32,304 bases of DNA from Desulfobacterales bacterium (GCA_024226555.1 JAAELO010000617.1:1-32304), one strand, 5' to 3'. Shown: positions 15,337 to 23,641, counted from the stretch's first letter. Notes: generated from the letters alone by a model not told the origin. Made by a program: numbers and translations.

Positions 15337-16026
15337 TGTCGCACCTCCTTTATCATTGTTTTGTTTTTTTTGGTTTTCTAATGCAAATTTTAATTCTTGA
15401 GCCATCGCTACAAAATTTGCTTTTCTTTCGTTCATGTTAAACTCAACTTTCTGAGCATTAGCATCTACCATTCCAGTACTTAATTCATCATTTAGCATAG
15501 TGATTCCAGTGTATCTATATTTTTTAATATCAAATATATTGTCTTCAGTAAGCTCGTACTGATCAGCCACAATTTCCATTGATACTTTAATGCTGTCACT
15601 TTGTTCAATTAATGCCTCTGCGTAATTTGAATAGCCACGCCAAATATAAGCATCAGTGTAAACATAGTGTCTACCTTCTGCGTCCTCTTCTTCGTCAATA
15701 TAATAGTTGTTAGTTTCAGGTACTAGTCCAATAGGAAGTTCTTTGTAGATAATCTTAAAATCATCACCCATTTTGTCTTTCTCTATTGTCCAATCATGAC
15801 TTCCAAAAGCGACTCCATTTTCAGTTTCTACAACGTGTGCCAAAATAGGTATATTTTTCAAACTATCTTTTGCCTCATCAATAGAATCTAATTCAAAATT
15901 ACTAGAATTAGGATTTACCTTAGAATGCATCACTTTTATACGCATTTTAATAAACTTCTCACTATCAAAAGTATCATCAATTTCATATTTTGTAGCAAAA
16001 GATAAATTTTTTAATTTGTCACTCAA
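14518..16026 (-). CDS. Prohead protease fused to scaffold
   Basis: A 502-residue protein starting at a TTG, 9 nt after SD AAAGGAGGTG. Residues about 20-200 look like a capsid-maturation protease: FIKMRIKVMHSKVN, a PILAHVVETEN strand, GSHDW (a candidate catalytic His at 77), IGLVPETNNYYID, and SIKVSMEIVADQ (a candidate nucleophile Ser at 149). Residues about 340-440 are a long coiled coil (QKAQLDADKASYQNLQKDYE onward), typical of scaffold, and the end is basic. Between the two parts lies an internal RBS and GTG start (residue 231). The arrangement mirrors lambda C/Nu3. The protease class is not certain from residues alone. Confidence 0.7.
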   Translation of the reverse strand: MSDKLKNLSFATKYEIDDTFDSEKFIKMRIKVMHSKVNPNSSNFELDSIDEAKDSLKNIPILAHVVETENGVAFGSHDWTIEKDKMGDDFKIIYKELPIGLVPETNNYYIDEEEDAEGRHYVYTDAYIWRGYSNYAEALIEQSDSIKVSMEIVADQYELTEDNIFDIKKYRYTGITMLNDELSTGMVDANAQKVEFNMNERKANFVAMAQELKFALENQKKQNNDKGGATVVNKDTNDVDTKATIVEPEDNFELNLTQLRDKIRLYIDTDANGRRLYRYYPEDVYQTYFTYSDDDTYPDTLYYKATYSIVNNEIEVGESEEIYKMWLTSEQKAQLDADKASYQNLQKDYEKLTLTHENLQKDFVEKTTELSELNKTVTTLQTENKDLTEFKSNVEAEKQAEQRQLEQAKLDELFEEFAQELDTEIIEEIKNQGLSFEESESKLLYTLGVKNRQTKKDFSKTKNDGSVKKVIPTTQSKTDYKPSNVIYGDAEKYMPKNYNKQK

Positions 16027-16053
16027 TGGAATTTACACCTCCTTTATTTTTAT

Positions 16054-16236
16054 TTAGAATGTTAATTTATTAGTAAACATGAAAGACGTTTTAGGATATT
16101 TGCTAAAATTAAATTTAAGATTTTTATTATTAAAAAACATCCAACCTTTATTTAAGTTTGAATGTTCTATAAGCACAAATCCCATTTTTAATAATTCATC
16201 TTTCATATCAACATCGAATACAGTCAAATTGCTCAT
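16054..16236 (-). CDS. Small 60-residue protein between portal and protease
   Basis: SD AAGGTGAT lies 5 nt before the ATG, and the gene fits neatly between portal and protease. The sequence (DVDMKDELLKMGFVLIEHSN, then GWMFFNNKNLKFNFSK) has a helix followed by beta strands. It looks like a compact single-domain protein of unknown role, plausibly an assembly factor given its position. The rightward frame over the same DNA is a shadow. Confidence 0.65.
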   Translation of the reverse strand: MSNLTVFDVDMKDELLKMGFVLIEHSNLNKGWMFFNNKNLKFNFSKYPKTSFMFTNKLTF

Positions 16237-16254
16237 TATAAATCACCTTACTTT

Positions 16255-17751
16255 TTATTTTTTATCTCTATCAATTTCTGTATTTTCAGAAGGGTTGTTA
16301 GATTTAGGTGCTCCAGGTTGAGAATCTCCATTCGCGGTATGTGAGGTTAATTTAATAGGTAAGAAATTATCGATTCCTATTAATTGTTCAAATTTAGCAC
16401 GTTTAATAAATTCATAAGGTGTTTCACCATTTAAAGCTATCCATTCCATACGGTTGCCACCATAAGCTAAATTTTCTCTTGCTTGTTTAATTTTGTCGTC
16501 TCTATTAAAATTTGTAACCTCTAAAATTCTTACTTTCCACTTTTTAAGTTTTAACTCATCATTAAAATAATTTTCAAACATTTTAAGAAACTCATACATC
16601 AGTTGTTCGTCAGTAATGATGGATTTTTTAATAGCTTCACCTGTTGATTTATCACCATTAAATAAATTTTGATTAAACCCACTAGTATTCCATAATTCTT
16701 TTTCCGTGTTTGACACAATGTTAAAAGAGTTAGTGTCTTTGTTTTGCAATAAAATAGCCTCAACATCGAATGGATTTGTTGAGACTCCTACATTTTCAGG
16801 TGTATTCTTTTTTGTTTCTTCGTGATATATTCTTTGAATTGGCTCAGGAATAACTGGCATTTTATTCTCTTTATCTAATGGAACTTTATTATGTATTAAC
16901 TTGAAGTTATTTGTTCTATTATTAGATTCTGATTCATCTTTTGTATCTTCCACTTTCATAATTTCATCAAACACAAAAGACAAATATGGATAACCATTCA
17001 TCTGCATACCTAGAACGTTGAAAGCCACACCTTTTTCACTTACTAAATACCAATCTCCATTATTGTTTAGAACAGAACTTCGATTAGTATCGAGTTGAGA
17101 TTTAGTAGTTTTAGAATTTCTTCTTTTAGTATCTTCATTCCACGCATCTTTGATTTCTTGTGGGTACTCTTTAATTTCATCAGATGCAATTTTGTTCAAG
17201 TCAATCTCATATCTCAAGACATTATCTCTTTCTTCAGCAACTCTACAATAATCAGTAGGAAAATTAGTGTAAACTATATTCTTCCCATCATCAATTTTAT
17301 AAAGATAAACTTCCCCGTCTATTAATAATTTTTTTAATATCCACCTACAATTATACTTTAAATTATACCTATCTATGTATTTAGCAGCACTTTCGAATTC
17401 TTTAAAATAATCGTCTGTATTTTTATTATTATCAGGCATTATATAATGATCAAAAGTTAGCATTTGATATAAGTTATTTAAAATTCTTAAATAATTACCA
17501 CTTGATGAATATAAACTTTGAGATACTTGCTGTAACTGAGATTTGTTTTCGTGTGGCGATATAACCATTTTTCTAACAGCTTCTCTTTTGAATTTCCGTG
17601 GTCTATTGGTCTTTTTCGCTTTTATGCCTATAGTGTCTCTTGAGAAATAAAATGCATCAAAAGGTATTTCATTATCATTGACGTCTATAACTTCAGGCAA
17701 CTTACTTTCAGAAAGTTCAGCAGAAGCCTTTTTCTTTTCATCTTTTTTCAT
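16255..17751 (-). CDS. Portal protein
   Basis: The start is the ATG at 17751, 8 nt after SD AGGTGA. The frame's first possible start, a GTG at 17763, lies inside that SD. This gives 498 residues. Portal-like features: an N-terminal basic region, the LRILNNLYQMLTFDHYIMP helix, a wing with YNLKYNCRWILKKLLIDGEVYLYK, a DTNSFNIVSNTEKELWNTSG segment and FNGDKSTGEAIKKSIITDEQ before a long helical stem (LMYEFLKMFENYFNDELKL). The C-terminus is disordered and polar. It lies directly after the terminase large subunit. It would form the dodecameric ring at the packaging vertex. Confidence 0.85.
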   Translation of the reverse strand: MKKDEKKKASAELSESKLPEVIDVNDNEIPFDAFYFSRDTIGIKAKKTNRPRKFKREAVRKMVISPHENKSQLQQVSQSLYSSSGNYLRILNNLYQMLTFDHYIMPDNNKNTDDYFKEFESAAKYIDRYNLKYNCRWILKKLLIDGEVYLYKIDDGKNIVYTNFPTDYCRVAEERDNVLRYEIDLNKIASDEIKEYPQEIKDAWNEDTKRRNSKTTKSQLDTNRSSVLNNNGDWYLVSEKGVAFNVLGMQMNGYPYLSFVFDEIMKVEDTKDESESNNRTNNFKLIHNKVPLDKENKMPVIPEPIQRIYHEETKKNTPENVGVSTNPFDVEAILLQNKDTNSFNIVSNTEKELWNTSGFNQNLFNGDKSTGEAIKKSIITDEQLMYEFLKMFENYFNDELKLKKWKVRILEVTNFNRDDKIKQARENLAYGGNRMEWIALNGETPYEFIKRAKFEQLIGIDNFLPIKLTSHTANGDSQPGAPKSNNPSENTEIDRDKK

Positions 17752-17769
17752 ATTATTTATCACCTGCCT

Positions 17770-19545
17770 TTACCACATGAGATAATCTTTCCAATTGTAA
17801 TCTTGCCCTTCTTCTTCTTCATCTAAAAATACCGCAACATAATATAATCCATAAACAATTGCAGAATAAATATCTTTGTCAATTCCCCGAACAACTTGTT
17901 CGACGGTAATATTACTAGAAATACTTTTAGTCTCTTTTATTTTTAGATTTGCAACCTGATCTATTAAAGCCTGAGTTTGTTTCGTAGCAATTTCATAAGC
18001 AAGTTGTTCATCTGTGTCTGTCTTGCCCGATATTTCATCTTTAACATCTTTCCATTGTTTGATTAACTTTAACTTTCCAGATTCCACATAATCTATAAAT
18101 GTTCTTATGATTGATGCATTAATACCTTGTGCTTTTAAACCATATACTATCTTAGGAGCATCTTTTACTTTTGGTTTATCTTCTGTATTTATAGTAGCCC
18201 AACATCCTAATTCCTCATTGGTTTCTGGATCAGTTACATCTTCTAATAATTTTTCTAATAATCCTTGCCCAATTGAGTTTGAGTCAATAATTACTGCTTT
18301 TACTCGTGATTTATTTAAATCTAAATTTCCTCCGTAACTATAAAATATTTTCTTTACGGTGATCGACTGTTCTTCAAAATTTAAGCCATTTGGAGGTGTA
18401 ATAATATTAACTATTTGAGCTTGTCTAATTCTACCTGCTTTATTTCTTATTAATTTAATAACAACGATAGCAGTCTTATTATTACTTTGCTTAGAGCTTC
18501 GTGCAACGTCCACGCCTAAAATATATTCATTTAATAAGTAATTGCCTTTTTTATCAGTAGGACATTTGAGTTCAGGAACTTTAATGGTTCTTAATTTCAT
18601 TAATTTACTTATATTGATTAAAGCACCATCACTTGCGCCCACCCAATCACATAAATAATTTTGTCTAAACCTAATAATATTACCTTTTCTGGCTTTATCT
18701 ATTACCGATTTCTTTTGCATACCAAAATGTACGGGCATTCTCCAATCTGAACCAAATACAAAAGAGCCTTTTAAATCAATCATATCTTTTGACATTTGAA
18801 GTATTTTAGCATATTCATCACTGTTTTTATATCCAGATGTTGTAAATCTATTAATTTGACCATTTAATTCTGTTGGATCGTATGTACCGTTTGGTAAGGT
18901 TCTAGGTATGTTAAATATAGGCTCTATTGCATCTTCATATAAATCCTTATCTATTAGAGCAGATTCTTCTAAAGAACCTCTTCTTCGACGTAATCCTTTG
19001 CTAGATTGAGCATTTGCTAAATTATCAATAACTGCACCATTTTGAAATTCAACCCTACCACTATCTTTTGAGAAATTGGCGGATTTAATTTCATCTGCTA
19101 ATAAAGGATAAAATCTTAAAATTTCATCATGTTTCTCTTTCCATATTTTCACAGAGGATTCTTTGGTCGAAGCAGTTAACGTTAATGTAATATTAGGATA
19201 AGCTATTCCAGTAAAATACATTATTAATAACTCAGTTAAAGTTTTTGCTATTCCTCTTGGGGCACAAAAATAGTTTTCTGGAAATCTAGCTAATGTTCTC
19301 ATCATAACTCTTTGATATAGTGTTAATCGAATACCACCTTTTTCAGGAGTAATTAAGTCATAAAATATATCTGGTGACCACCTTAAGTACGAACTAGCAG
19401 CCACCCATTTACTTAAATTCCCTTTTAAAGGACTTGAATTTTCATCTATTAATTTTATAGGTGAATTAAAATTAGAGTCATATATATCATATCTATCCTT
19501 AGTATTTTTCACATTCGTTGTTTGGAAGTTTGAATATCCACTCAT
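17770..19545 (-). CDS. Terminase large subunit
   Basis: A 591-residue ATPase/nuclease that packages phage DNA into proheads. Residues 95-102 (APRGIAKT) form the Walker A-like loop. A conserved LTLTAS strand follows, and the RRRRGSLEESALID segment (187-199) fits the Walker B and catalytic Glu. The RNase H-like nuclease domain starts at YILGVDVARS (D346), continues with VIIDSNSIGQG (D421) and ends with GIDKDIYSAIVYGLYY near 570 for the third acidic residue. The ATG overlaps the upstream gene's stop region. It is the first recognisable packaging gene and, with the portal, anchors the late operon. Confidence 0.92.
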   Translation of the reverse strand: MSGYSNFQTTNVKNTKDRYDIYDSNFNSPIKLIDENSSPLKGNLSKWVAASSYLRWSPDIFYDLITPEKGGIRLTLYQRVMMRTLARFPENYFCAPRGIAKTLTELLIMYFTGIAYPNITLTLTASTKESSVKIWKEKHDEILRFYPLLADEIKSANFSKDSGRVEFQNGAVIDNLANAQSSKGLRRRRGSLEESALIDKDLYEDAIEPIFNIPRTLPNGTYDPTELNGQINRFTTSGYKNSDEYAKILQMSKDMIDLKGSFVFGSDWRMPVHFGMQKKSVIDKARKGNIIRFRQNYLCDWVGASDGALINISKLMKLRTIKVPELKCPTDKKGNYLLNEYILGVDVARSSKQSNNKTAIVVIKLIRNKAGRIRQAQIVNIITPPNGLNFEEQSITVKKIFYSYGGNLDLNKSRVKAVIIDSNSIGQGLLEKLLEDVTDPETNEELGCWATINTEDKPKVKDAPKIVYGLKAQGINASIIRTFIDYVESGKLKLIKQWKDVKDEISGKTDTDEQLAYEIATKQTQALIDQVANLKIKETKSISSNITVEQVVRGIDKDIYSAIVYGLYYVAVFLDEEEEGQDYNWKDYLMW

Positions 19546-20639
19546 TAGTCATCAAACTCCTCACTCATGAATTCTACATCATCATAAACTGGCTCTATAT
19601 ATACGTCTTGCAAATCTCTAAACAAATCTTCTCTCTCTTTAATAAAAGATTTTTGCTGGCTTTTGTTATATCCTTTTGTATCAAAATATTCATAAAGCAT
19701 ATCATTATAAAAACTCCAAATATCTTTATATGATACAAATGGTTTATCTTCAAGTCTTCTCATATAATTAACAATTGCCCATATGATTAAATCAGCTTCA
19801 TCGGAGGGCTTATCCATTAATGAAGGTAGCCACGGTATAAGTCCAGCTTCGTTCTCTACAGCGTCAAACATTTGAGCCAACACATCAATACCACCACTAA
19901 TGTCACTTTTACTAAGCTGTTGAACATTTAACTTGGCATTTTTAGCATCCTCTCTTGCCATCTTTCCCCATTTATCAGCATTTATAACATCTCCAGCAGC
20001 TGTACACCTTTCCTCTTTTACTTTATGTATAATGTACGTTAATAGGTTTTCAGTATGCAGTGCAGTTTTTTCACTATAACCTCGTGTTATTTTTTTATAC
20101 TTTTGTTCAAATGCAACATATTCTTCTGGTTCATAGCCATATCCATATTTATCTTGTAATTGATTAAGTCTATCTGTAGAAATATTACAATCTTGTTTAA
20201 TAACTGAGGATATGTTATTTTTACTATCTTCTATTAAAGTTTCACTATCATCAAAACTATAATTCCAACCATTTTTACCCGCAAAGCTATTGTATACTGT
20301 CATATAGTAGCCATAGAATTTGCCTATATCTTGACTAGAGTCATCTTTATGGTATCTTTTACTTGCTCCTTCATAAATAGATTGGAAATATGGAACATCT
20401 ATTTTTTGACATGTGCAGTAAGTTGCTAGTTGAAAATTATTGTTGTTTTTATAATATCTTTTAAAAATTTCTTTGATACAGTCTTTGCAAATAGGAACAT
20501 AGCCTATTCCATGATATATTGATTTTTCACTAGCTTGATAAAAATTTCTCAGTGCTAATGGTTTGTTTTCAGTTTTATGTATATTAACACTTCCATAAAA
20601 ACAATGAATTTTATCAACCTTATTATTTTTCATTGTCAT
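19545..20639 (-). CDS. Candidate terminase small subunit / packaging protein with Cys-rich N-terminus
   Basis: The start is taken as the ATG at 20639, 7 nt after SD AGGG; an earlier ATG at 20657 precedes that SD. This gives 364 residues. The N-terminal part has spaced Cys residues (IHCFYGS, PICKDC, YCTC), which suggests a zinc-ribbon. The middle is helical (HTENLLTYIIHKVKEERCTA, DKWGKMAREDAKNAKLNVQQ) and the end is very acidic (residues about 340-364). It abuts the terminase large subunit by one base, the usual place of the small subunit, but it is much longer than most. A DNA-recognition role is inferred. Confidence 0.5.
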   Translation of the reverse strand: MTMKNNKVDKIHCFYGSVNIHKTENKPLALRNFYQASEKSIYHGIGYVPICKDCIKEIFKRYYKNNNNFQLATYCTCQKIDVPYFQSIYEGASKRYHKDDSSQDIGKFYGYYMTVYNSFAGKNGWNYSFDDSETLIEDSKNNISSVIKQDCNISTDRLNQLQDKYGYGYEPEEYVAFEQKYKKITRGYSEKTALHTENLLTYIIHKVKEERCTAAGDVINADKWGKMAREDAKNAKLNVQQLSKSDISGGIDVLAQMFDAVENEAGLIPWLPSLMDKPSDEADLIIWAIVNYMRRLEDKPFVSYKDIWSFYNDMLYEYFDTKGYNKSQQKSFIKEREDLFRDLQDVYIEPVYDDVEFMSEEFDD

Positions 20640-20660
20640 ATTTTCACCCTCTTTCAATTT

Positions 20661-20772
20661 AAAAAGAGCTACCCATCTCTGAGTAGCCTAAAAGGAGAAA
20701 AATGAAAAGGAGAGTACCCACCTTAACCCGTTAGCATTTCCGATCTGCTAACACACCACCTTTTCTGTCTCC
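20661..20772 (-). promoter_or_regulatory. Structured leader with terminator-like hairpin before the packaging genes
   Basis: On the minus strand an outer stem GGAGA/TCTCC (20772-20768 with 20713-20709) encloses a perfect 7-bp hairpin GTTAGCA/TGCTAAC (20752-20746 with 20736-20730). The two internal strands both contain AAGGTGG. Then a 7-bp hairpin GCTACTC/GGGTAGC (20687-20681 with 20674-20668) runs into TCTTTTT (to 20661), a terminator only 21 nt before the next ATG. The form is that of a riboswitch or attenuator. A packaging recognition site next to terminase genes is the other reading. Confidence 0.5.
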
Positions 20773-20831
20773 AGTATTTAATATTTTTGTGCTTTAATAA
20801 AAAACAAATATAATCTTCAATTTAACAACTT

Positions 20832-22085
20832 TTATAGATAAAAATAATCAATTCCTTTTAACCCTGTTTCAGCATTATATCTGAAAGCTTGTATTCTTTT
20901 CGTAGCACCTGTATATCCTTTGCCATCATGCCAATTATCAGGACTGTTGACCGTAGGCATTCTTCTGAAAATAATACCATTTTCATCTTTTACAGATTCA
21001 TTATGTAAGTGAGTTAAGTGGAATTCTCTACATTTTGCTTTTGCAAATATTTCTGGAGCTTCTACAGAAAACCTTCCAAATATTCTTTTCCCCTCGCCTT
21101 GACCATGACCAAAGCCTATTCCATTAACTCCATAAAGTCTATATTTTCTGGGTTTTATTACATCGTCAAAAATAATATTTTTATTATTTAAATATCTTTG
21201 CATTACACTCTGAAAAACACCAAAACAACTTTGCTCATCGTGATTTCCAGGAACATAAATACATTCTATTCTAGCTTCTGTATTCTCAATTATTCTATCA
21301 AGTATATGACAAACAACACGTAGTCCACTTTTAAACATTTCTCTATATGATAAAGACTGTTCTACGGCTGTACCTTTAAGAGTAGTTAAGTTTGCACCAT
21401 TTGAATGATTTGCATTTAATAAATCTTGACCTATTGGAAGAATGAAAACATCAGCATCTTTATATTCATTTATAATTTCATCGGTCATTTTATTTAATTC
21501 ATCTTCATATTCCAATCCTCGCAAACCAATATGTATATCTGCATATTGTAACTCTACTATTTTAGAACCTTTATTATTTTTATATAATTTTACTGGTGGT
21601 AATGGTTTTATTTCTTTAAAAACTTCTTTAGCCCACTCAACATCATACTCAGGAATAATAGGTTTGACTGTAATTTTACTGGAATATAGTTGTTGAACTC
21701 CGTCTTTTTTACTATAAACATTCCATGTATTATTACGTGCGTTTACTATTTGCCAACACTTATTATCAAAGCCATGAGCGTTTAATAAATAATCCACGTC
21801 TTTACTCTGCTCTTTACTCATTTTAAGAAGTTTGTCACTTTTATACTTACCATCAGCACATAATTCTTCGCTTTCATTATACTTTGGCAAATCTTCATTC
21901 TCGGTTGATTCACCTTCAATTTCCATCTTATATTCTAAATGTTTTTCAATACCAGCAAGTTCTTTTCTAGCTTCTGTATTGCTTAATCCAATACTATATA
22001 ATTTACTAAAAGTATTCTCATATGGTTCTTTGGTTTGTTTACGTTCTTGTATTTGTTTATAAACATTTTTATCTATATTGTCCAA
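20832..22085 (-). CDS. Calcineurin-like metallophosphoesterase
   Basis: A 417-residue protein starting at a TTG (22085), 7 nt after SD GGGAG; no ATG is near. The C-terminal two thirds carry the two-metal phosphoesterase motifs in order: YADIHIG (D183, H185), PIGQDLLNANH (220 region, GQD in place of the usual GD), VPGNHDE (280-284), GFGHGQG (H327) and HLTHLH (356-361). The N-terminal about 150 residues are acidic and helical, of unknown role. The family hydrolyses phosphodiesters, often nucleic acid. It is transcribed with or after the tRNA upstream and lies before the packaging genes, so DNA processing during replication or packaging is plausible. Confidence 0.85.
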   Translation of the reverse strand: MDNIDKNVYKQIQERKQTKEPYENTFSKLYSIGLSNTEARKELAGIEKHLEYKMEIEGESTENEDLPKYNESEELCADGKYKSDKLLKMSKEQSKDVDYLLNAHGFDNKCWQIVNARNNTWNVYSKKDGVQQLYSSKITVKPIIPEYDVEWAKEVFKEIKPLPPVKLYKNNKGSKIVELQYADIHIGLRGLEYEDELNKMTDEIINEYKDADVFILPIGQDLLNANHSNGANLTTLKGTAVEQSLSYREMFKSGLRVVCHILDRIIENTEARIECIYVPGNHDEQSCFGVFQSVMQRYLNNKNIIFDDVIKPRKYRLYGVNGIGFGHGQGEGKRIFGRFSVEAPEIFAKAKCREFHLTHLHNESVKDENGIIFRRMPTVNSPDNWHDGKGYTGATKRIQAFRYNAETGLKGIDYFYL

Positions 22086-22132
22086 CTATATCTCCCTCTT
22101 TCTCTCCTTTTATTTATCTCTATTTGACTTAA

Positions 22133-22205
22133 CAGGGATAGAAAGCCTCGAACTCTCATCAGCGGTTTTGGAGACCACCATGTTAGCCAATTACACCATA
22201 TCCCC
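22133..22205 (-). tRNA. tRNA-Trp (anticodon CCA)
   Basis: A full cloverleaf can be drawn on the minus strand: acceptor GGGGATA/TATCCCT (one G-U), D-stem GTGT/ACAT with a GG-containing loop, anticodon stem GTGGT/ACCGC with loop CTCCAAA, a 4-nt variable loop, T-stem GAGAG/CTTTC with loop TTCGAGG, and discriminator G, the expected base for tryptophan. No CCA end is encoded. It lies just after the terminator of the structured RNA and about 48 nt before the phosphoesterase start. Confidence 0.93.
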
Positions 22206-22210
22206 ATAAT

Positions 22211-22236
22211 AAAAAGACACCCTGCAATAGGATGCT
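22211..22236 (-). terminator. Terminator at the end of the structured RNA
   Basis: GCATCC (22235-22230) pairs with GGGTGT (22222-22217) over 6 bp with two G-U pairs, followed by C and TTTTT (22215-22211). It separates the noncoding RNA from tRNA-Trp. Confidence 0.55.
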
Positions 22237-22700
22237 CTAGTAGTTGCAATGGAATATTTGCAAATAGGCTTTAAGCTTGCCTTCCATTGCTCGCAATATT
22301 CAGTTGTCAATGTTCAATATTAAATAGCTAATCCTGAACTCAATAATTATTTAGGCTTTCGGACTCATCCGATTTATTGTATTATTGGTCAATTCAGTTT
22401 GTTATAGTTGGACTTACATATTCAACAGCAGACAAGACACATATAGTGAATACAACCTGTGTTCAATAATGCCCTTCTATCCATTTACAATACATCCTCT
22501 AAATCCCAACATGCGATATTTCTGAACTCGGATGCATGGTGTGAATTCCACTTCTTGTTTTGGCAATCTTTTCATACCCACCCTATGCACTCTTCATAAA
22601 TTGGAACATAGTCAAGCTCCTAGTTTTACTCACACGTTACCCATCATACTTTGAACCCGACCATTTATCACGCATATCGGGGAGCGTATTATGTTTATCT
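22211..22700 (-). ncRNA. Candidate large structured noncoding RNA (ROOL/GOLLD-type suspected)
   Basis: About 550 bp between the stop of the small protein (22756) and tRNA-Trp has no credible gene on either strand. By hand count 22501-22680 is about 41% GC (74 of 180), above the AT-rich neighbours. Visible pairings: a 9-bp stem GCAATGGAA/TTCCATTGC (22290-22282 with 22254-22246); a 7-bp CAATAAT/ATTATTG stem (22387-22381 with 22347-22341) enclosing TCGGA-TGAG-TCCGA; a 7-bp TGCATCC/GGATGTA stem near 22535 and 22494; a possible pseudoknot at 22656-22687; and a terminator at the end. A weak promoter (TTGTAC, 18 nt, TATAGA at 22736-22707) would start it near 22700. Large phage RNAs of the ROOL and GOLLD classes often sit beside tRNAs, hence the suggestion. 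Confidence 0.55.
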
Positions 22701-22755
22701 AATAGATCTATATTTGAGTTGATAATCTATGTACAACAAGTATTTGACCTATGTA

Positions 22756-22995
22756 TTATTTAATCACTTCAATAGTCTCAATTTCATTTGGATCTACTTG
22801 AGCCATAAAAGTAATTTCATCATCTAAAGCAACTAAAAACTCAGCAGTTCTAGCATTAATTTTATTAACTTTACCTTGAATTATTGTACCTGTTTCTTTA
22901 GCTACAATTTTAACATTGTCACCTTTATTTACTTCAGTTTTTTCTTCTTCTTCATTAACAAATATTAATTTTTGTTCTAATTCTCTAAATTCCAT
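22756..22995 (-). CDS. Small beta-barrel-like acidic protein
   Basis: A 79-residue protein with SD AAAGGAGAG 5-6 nt before the ATG. A short helical, Glu-rich N-terminus (RELEQKLIFVNEEEEK) precedes a beta-rich part: KGDNVKIVAKETGTIIQGKV, then ARTAEFLVALDD and ETIEVIK. The pattern recalls small SH3/KOW-type barrels, which often bind RNA or proteins, but the family is not recognised. It lies between HU and the structured RNA on the same strand, so a link to that RNA is possible but unproven. Confidence 0.65.
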   Translation of the reverse strand: MEFRELEQKLIFVNEEEEKTEVNKGDNVKIVAKETGTIIQGKVNKINARTAEFLVALDDEITFMAQVDPNEIETIEVIK

Positions 22996-23035
22996 TTTAT
23001 CTCTCCTTTTTATTTATATATTTTTATTATTACTT

Positions 23036-23089
23036 AAAAAAAATAATAGTCATCCAGGATTGCTACTACATTAGATTGGTAGCAATCCT
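23036..23089 (-). terminator. Strong hairpin after the HU gene
   Basis: AGGATTGCTAC (23089-23079 on the minus strand) pairs perfectly over 11 bp with GTAGCAATCCT (23066-23056), loop 12 nt. A run of T lies 12 nt further on (23043-23036). The distance makes it imperfect as a terminator. A processing or stabilising hairpin is the alternative. Confidence 0.5.
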
Positions 23090-23157
23090 CTATTAATTTC
23101 TACCCACCTTATATTAATTGTGGGACTTAATCTAATTAAAATGATAATTTTAAGATA

Positions 23158-23436
23158 TTATCTACCATTAACGGCTTCTTTTAAAGCTTTTCCAGCTTTG
23201 AAGCGAGGAGTCTTGGAAGCCTTAACCCGTATCAACTCACCAGTATGTGGACTTACACCATCTCTTTCAGCTCTTTTGGTAATACTAAACTTACCAAAAC
23301 CTACAATTTGTACATTACCACCTTTAACAAGTTCTTCTGTAACTGTTTCAGTCAAAGCTTTGAATGCTTTCTCTACATCCTTCTTAGATAGCTCTGATCT
23401 TTCAGCTATTGCTAAAATTAATTCTGCTTTATTCAT
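23158..23436 (-). CDS. HU-family DNA-binding protein
   Basis: A 92-residue protein with SD GGAGGG before the ATG. It matches HU along its whole length: MNKAELILAIAERSELSKKD, the EKAFKALTETVTEEL helix, VQIVGFGKFSI, the arm region ERDGVSPHTGELIRVKASKT with its proline tip, and PRFKAGKALKEAVN. HU dimers bend and compact DNA. Lying directly after a YonO-like RNA polymerase gene it matches SPbeta, where yonN (HU-like) follows yonO. It may support phage transcription, replication or DNA packaging. An operator-like box lies about 110 bp upstream. Confidence 0.95.
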   Translation of the reverse strand: MNKAELILAIAERSELSKKDVEKAFKALTETVTEELVKGGNVQIVGFGKFSITKRAERDGVSPHTGELIRVKASKTPRFKAGKALKEAVNGR

Positions 23437-23547
23437 AATAACCCTCCATTATGTATATTATATTTGTAAATGAATAAAAAAATATTATAATCTTTGAATT
23501 TTTATAACCCAATGGATTACCTTAATATTATAAATGAAATAATAATG

Positions 23548-23564
23548 TATATCATATACTACCA
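23548..23564 (-). promoter_or_regulatory. Third, weaker copy of the control-region operator box
   Basis: On the minus strand GTATATGATATACA resembles the box in the promoters at 27859-27887 and 26802-26830 (TATATGATATA core). It lies upstream of the HU gene. No good -35 box is attached. Confidence 0.35.
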
Positions 23565-23641
23565 CAAAGACATTTTTGAAACATGCATAAACACTGGGTT
23601 TGAGAGGGGTGTTTTTTCTATCTGTCACAAAACATGATTTT

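Noticed and set aside
22355-22375. GGATGAGTCCGAAA resembles a hammerhead ribozyme core
   Set aside because: The required CUGAUGA is not present, and the letters fold as a simple 5-bp TCGGA/TCCGA hairpin. No matching stem I/III with a cleavage site was found.
22520-22660. Two TTCA-containing stretches that look like tRNA T-loops within the structured RNA
   Set aside because: Neither is flanked by complementary T-stem bases or an acceptor stem. Only the tRNA-Trp at 22133-22205 folds.
23590-23620. AACAC/GTGTT hairpin with TTTTTT on the + strand after the polymerase gene
   Set aside because: The stem has only 5 bp with a 14-nt loop, and no rightward gene precedes it. It gives no T-run for the leftward polymerase transcript.
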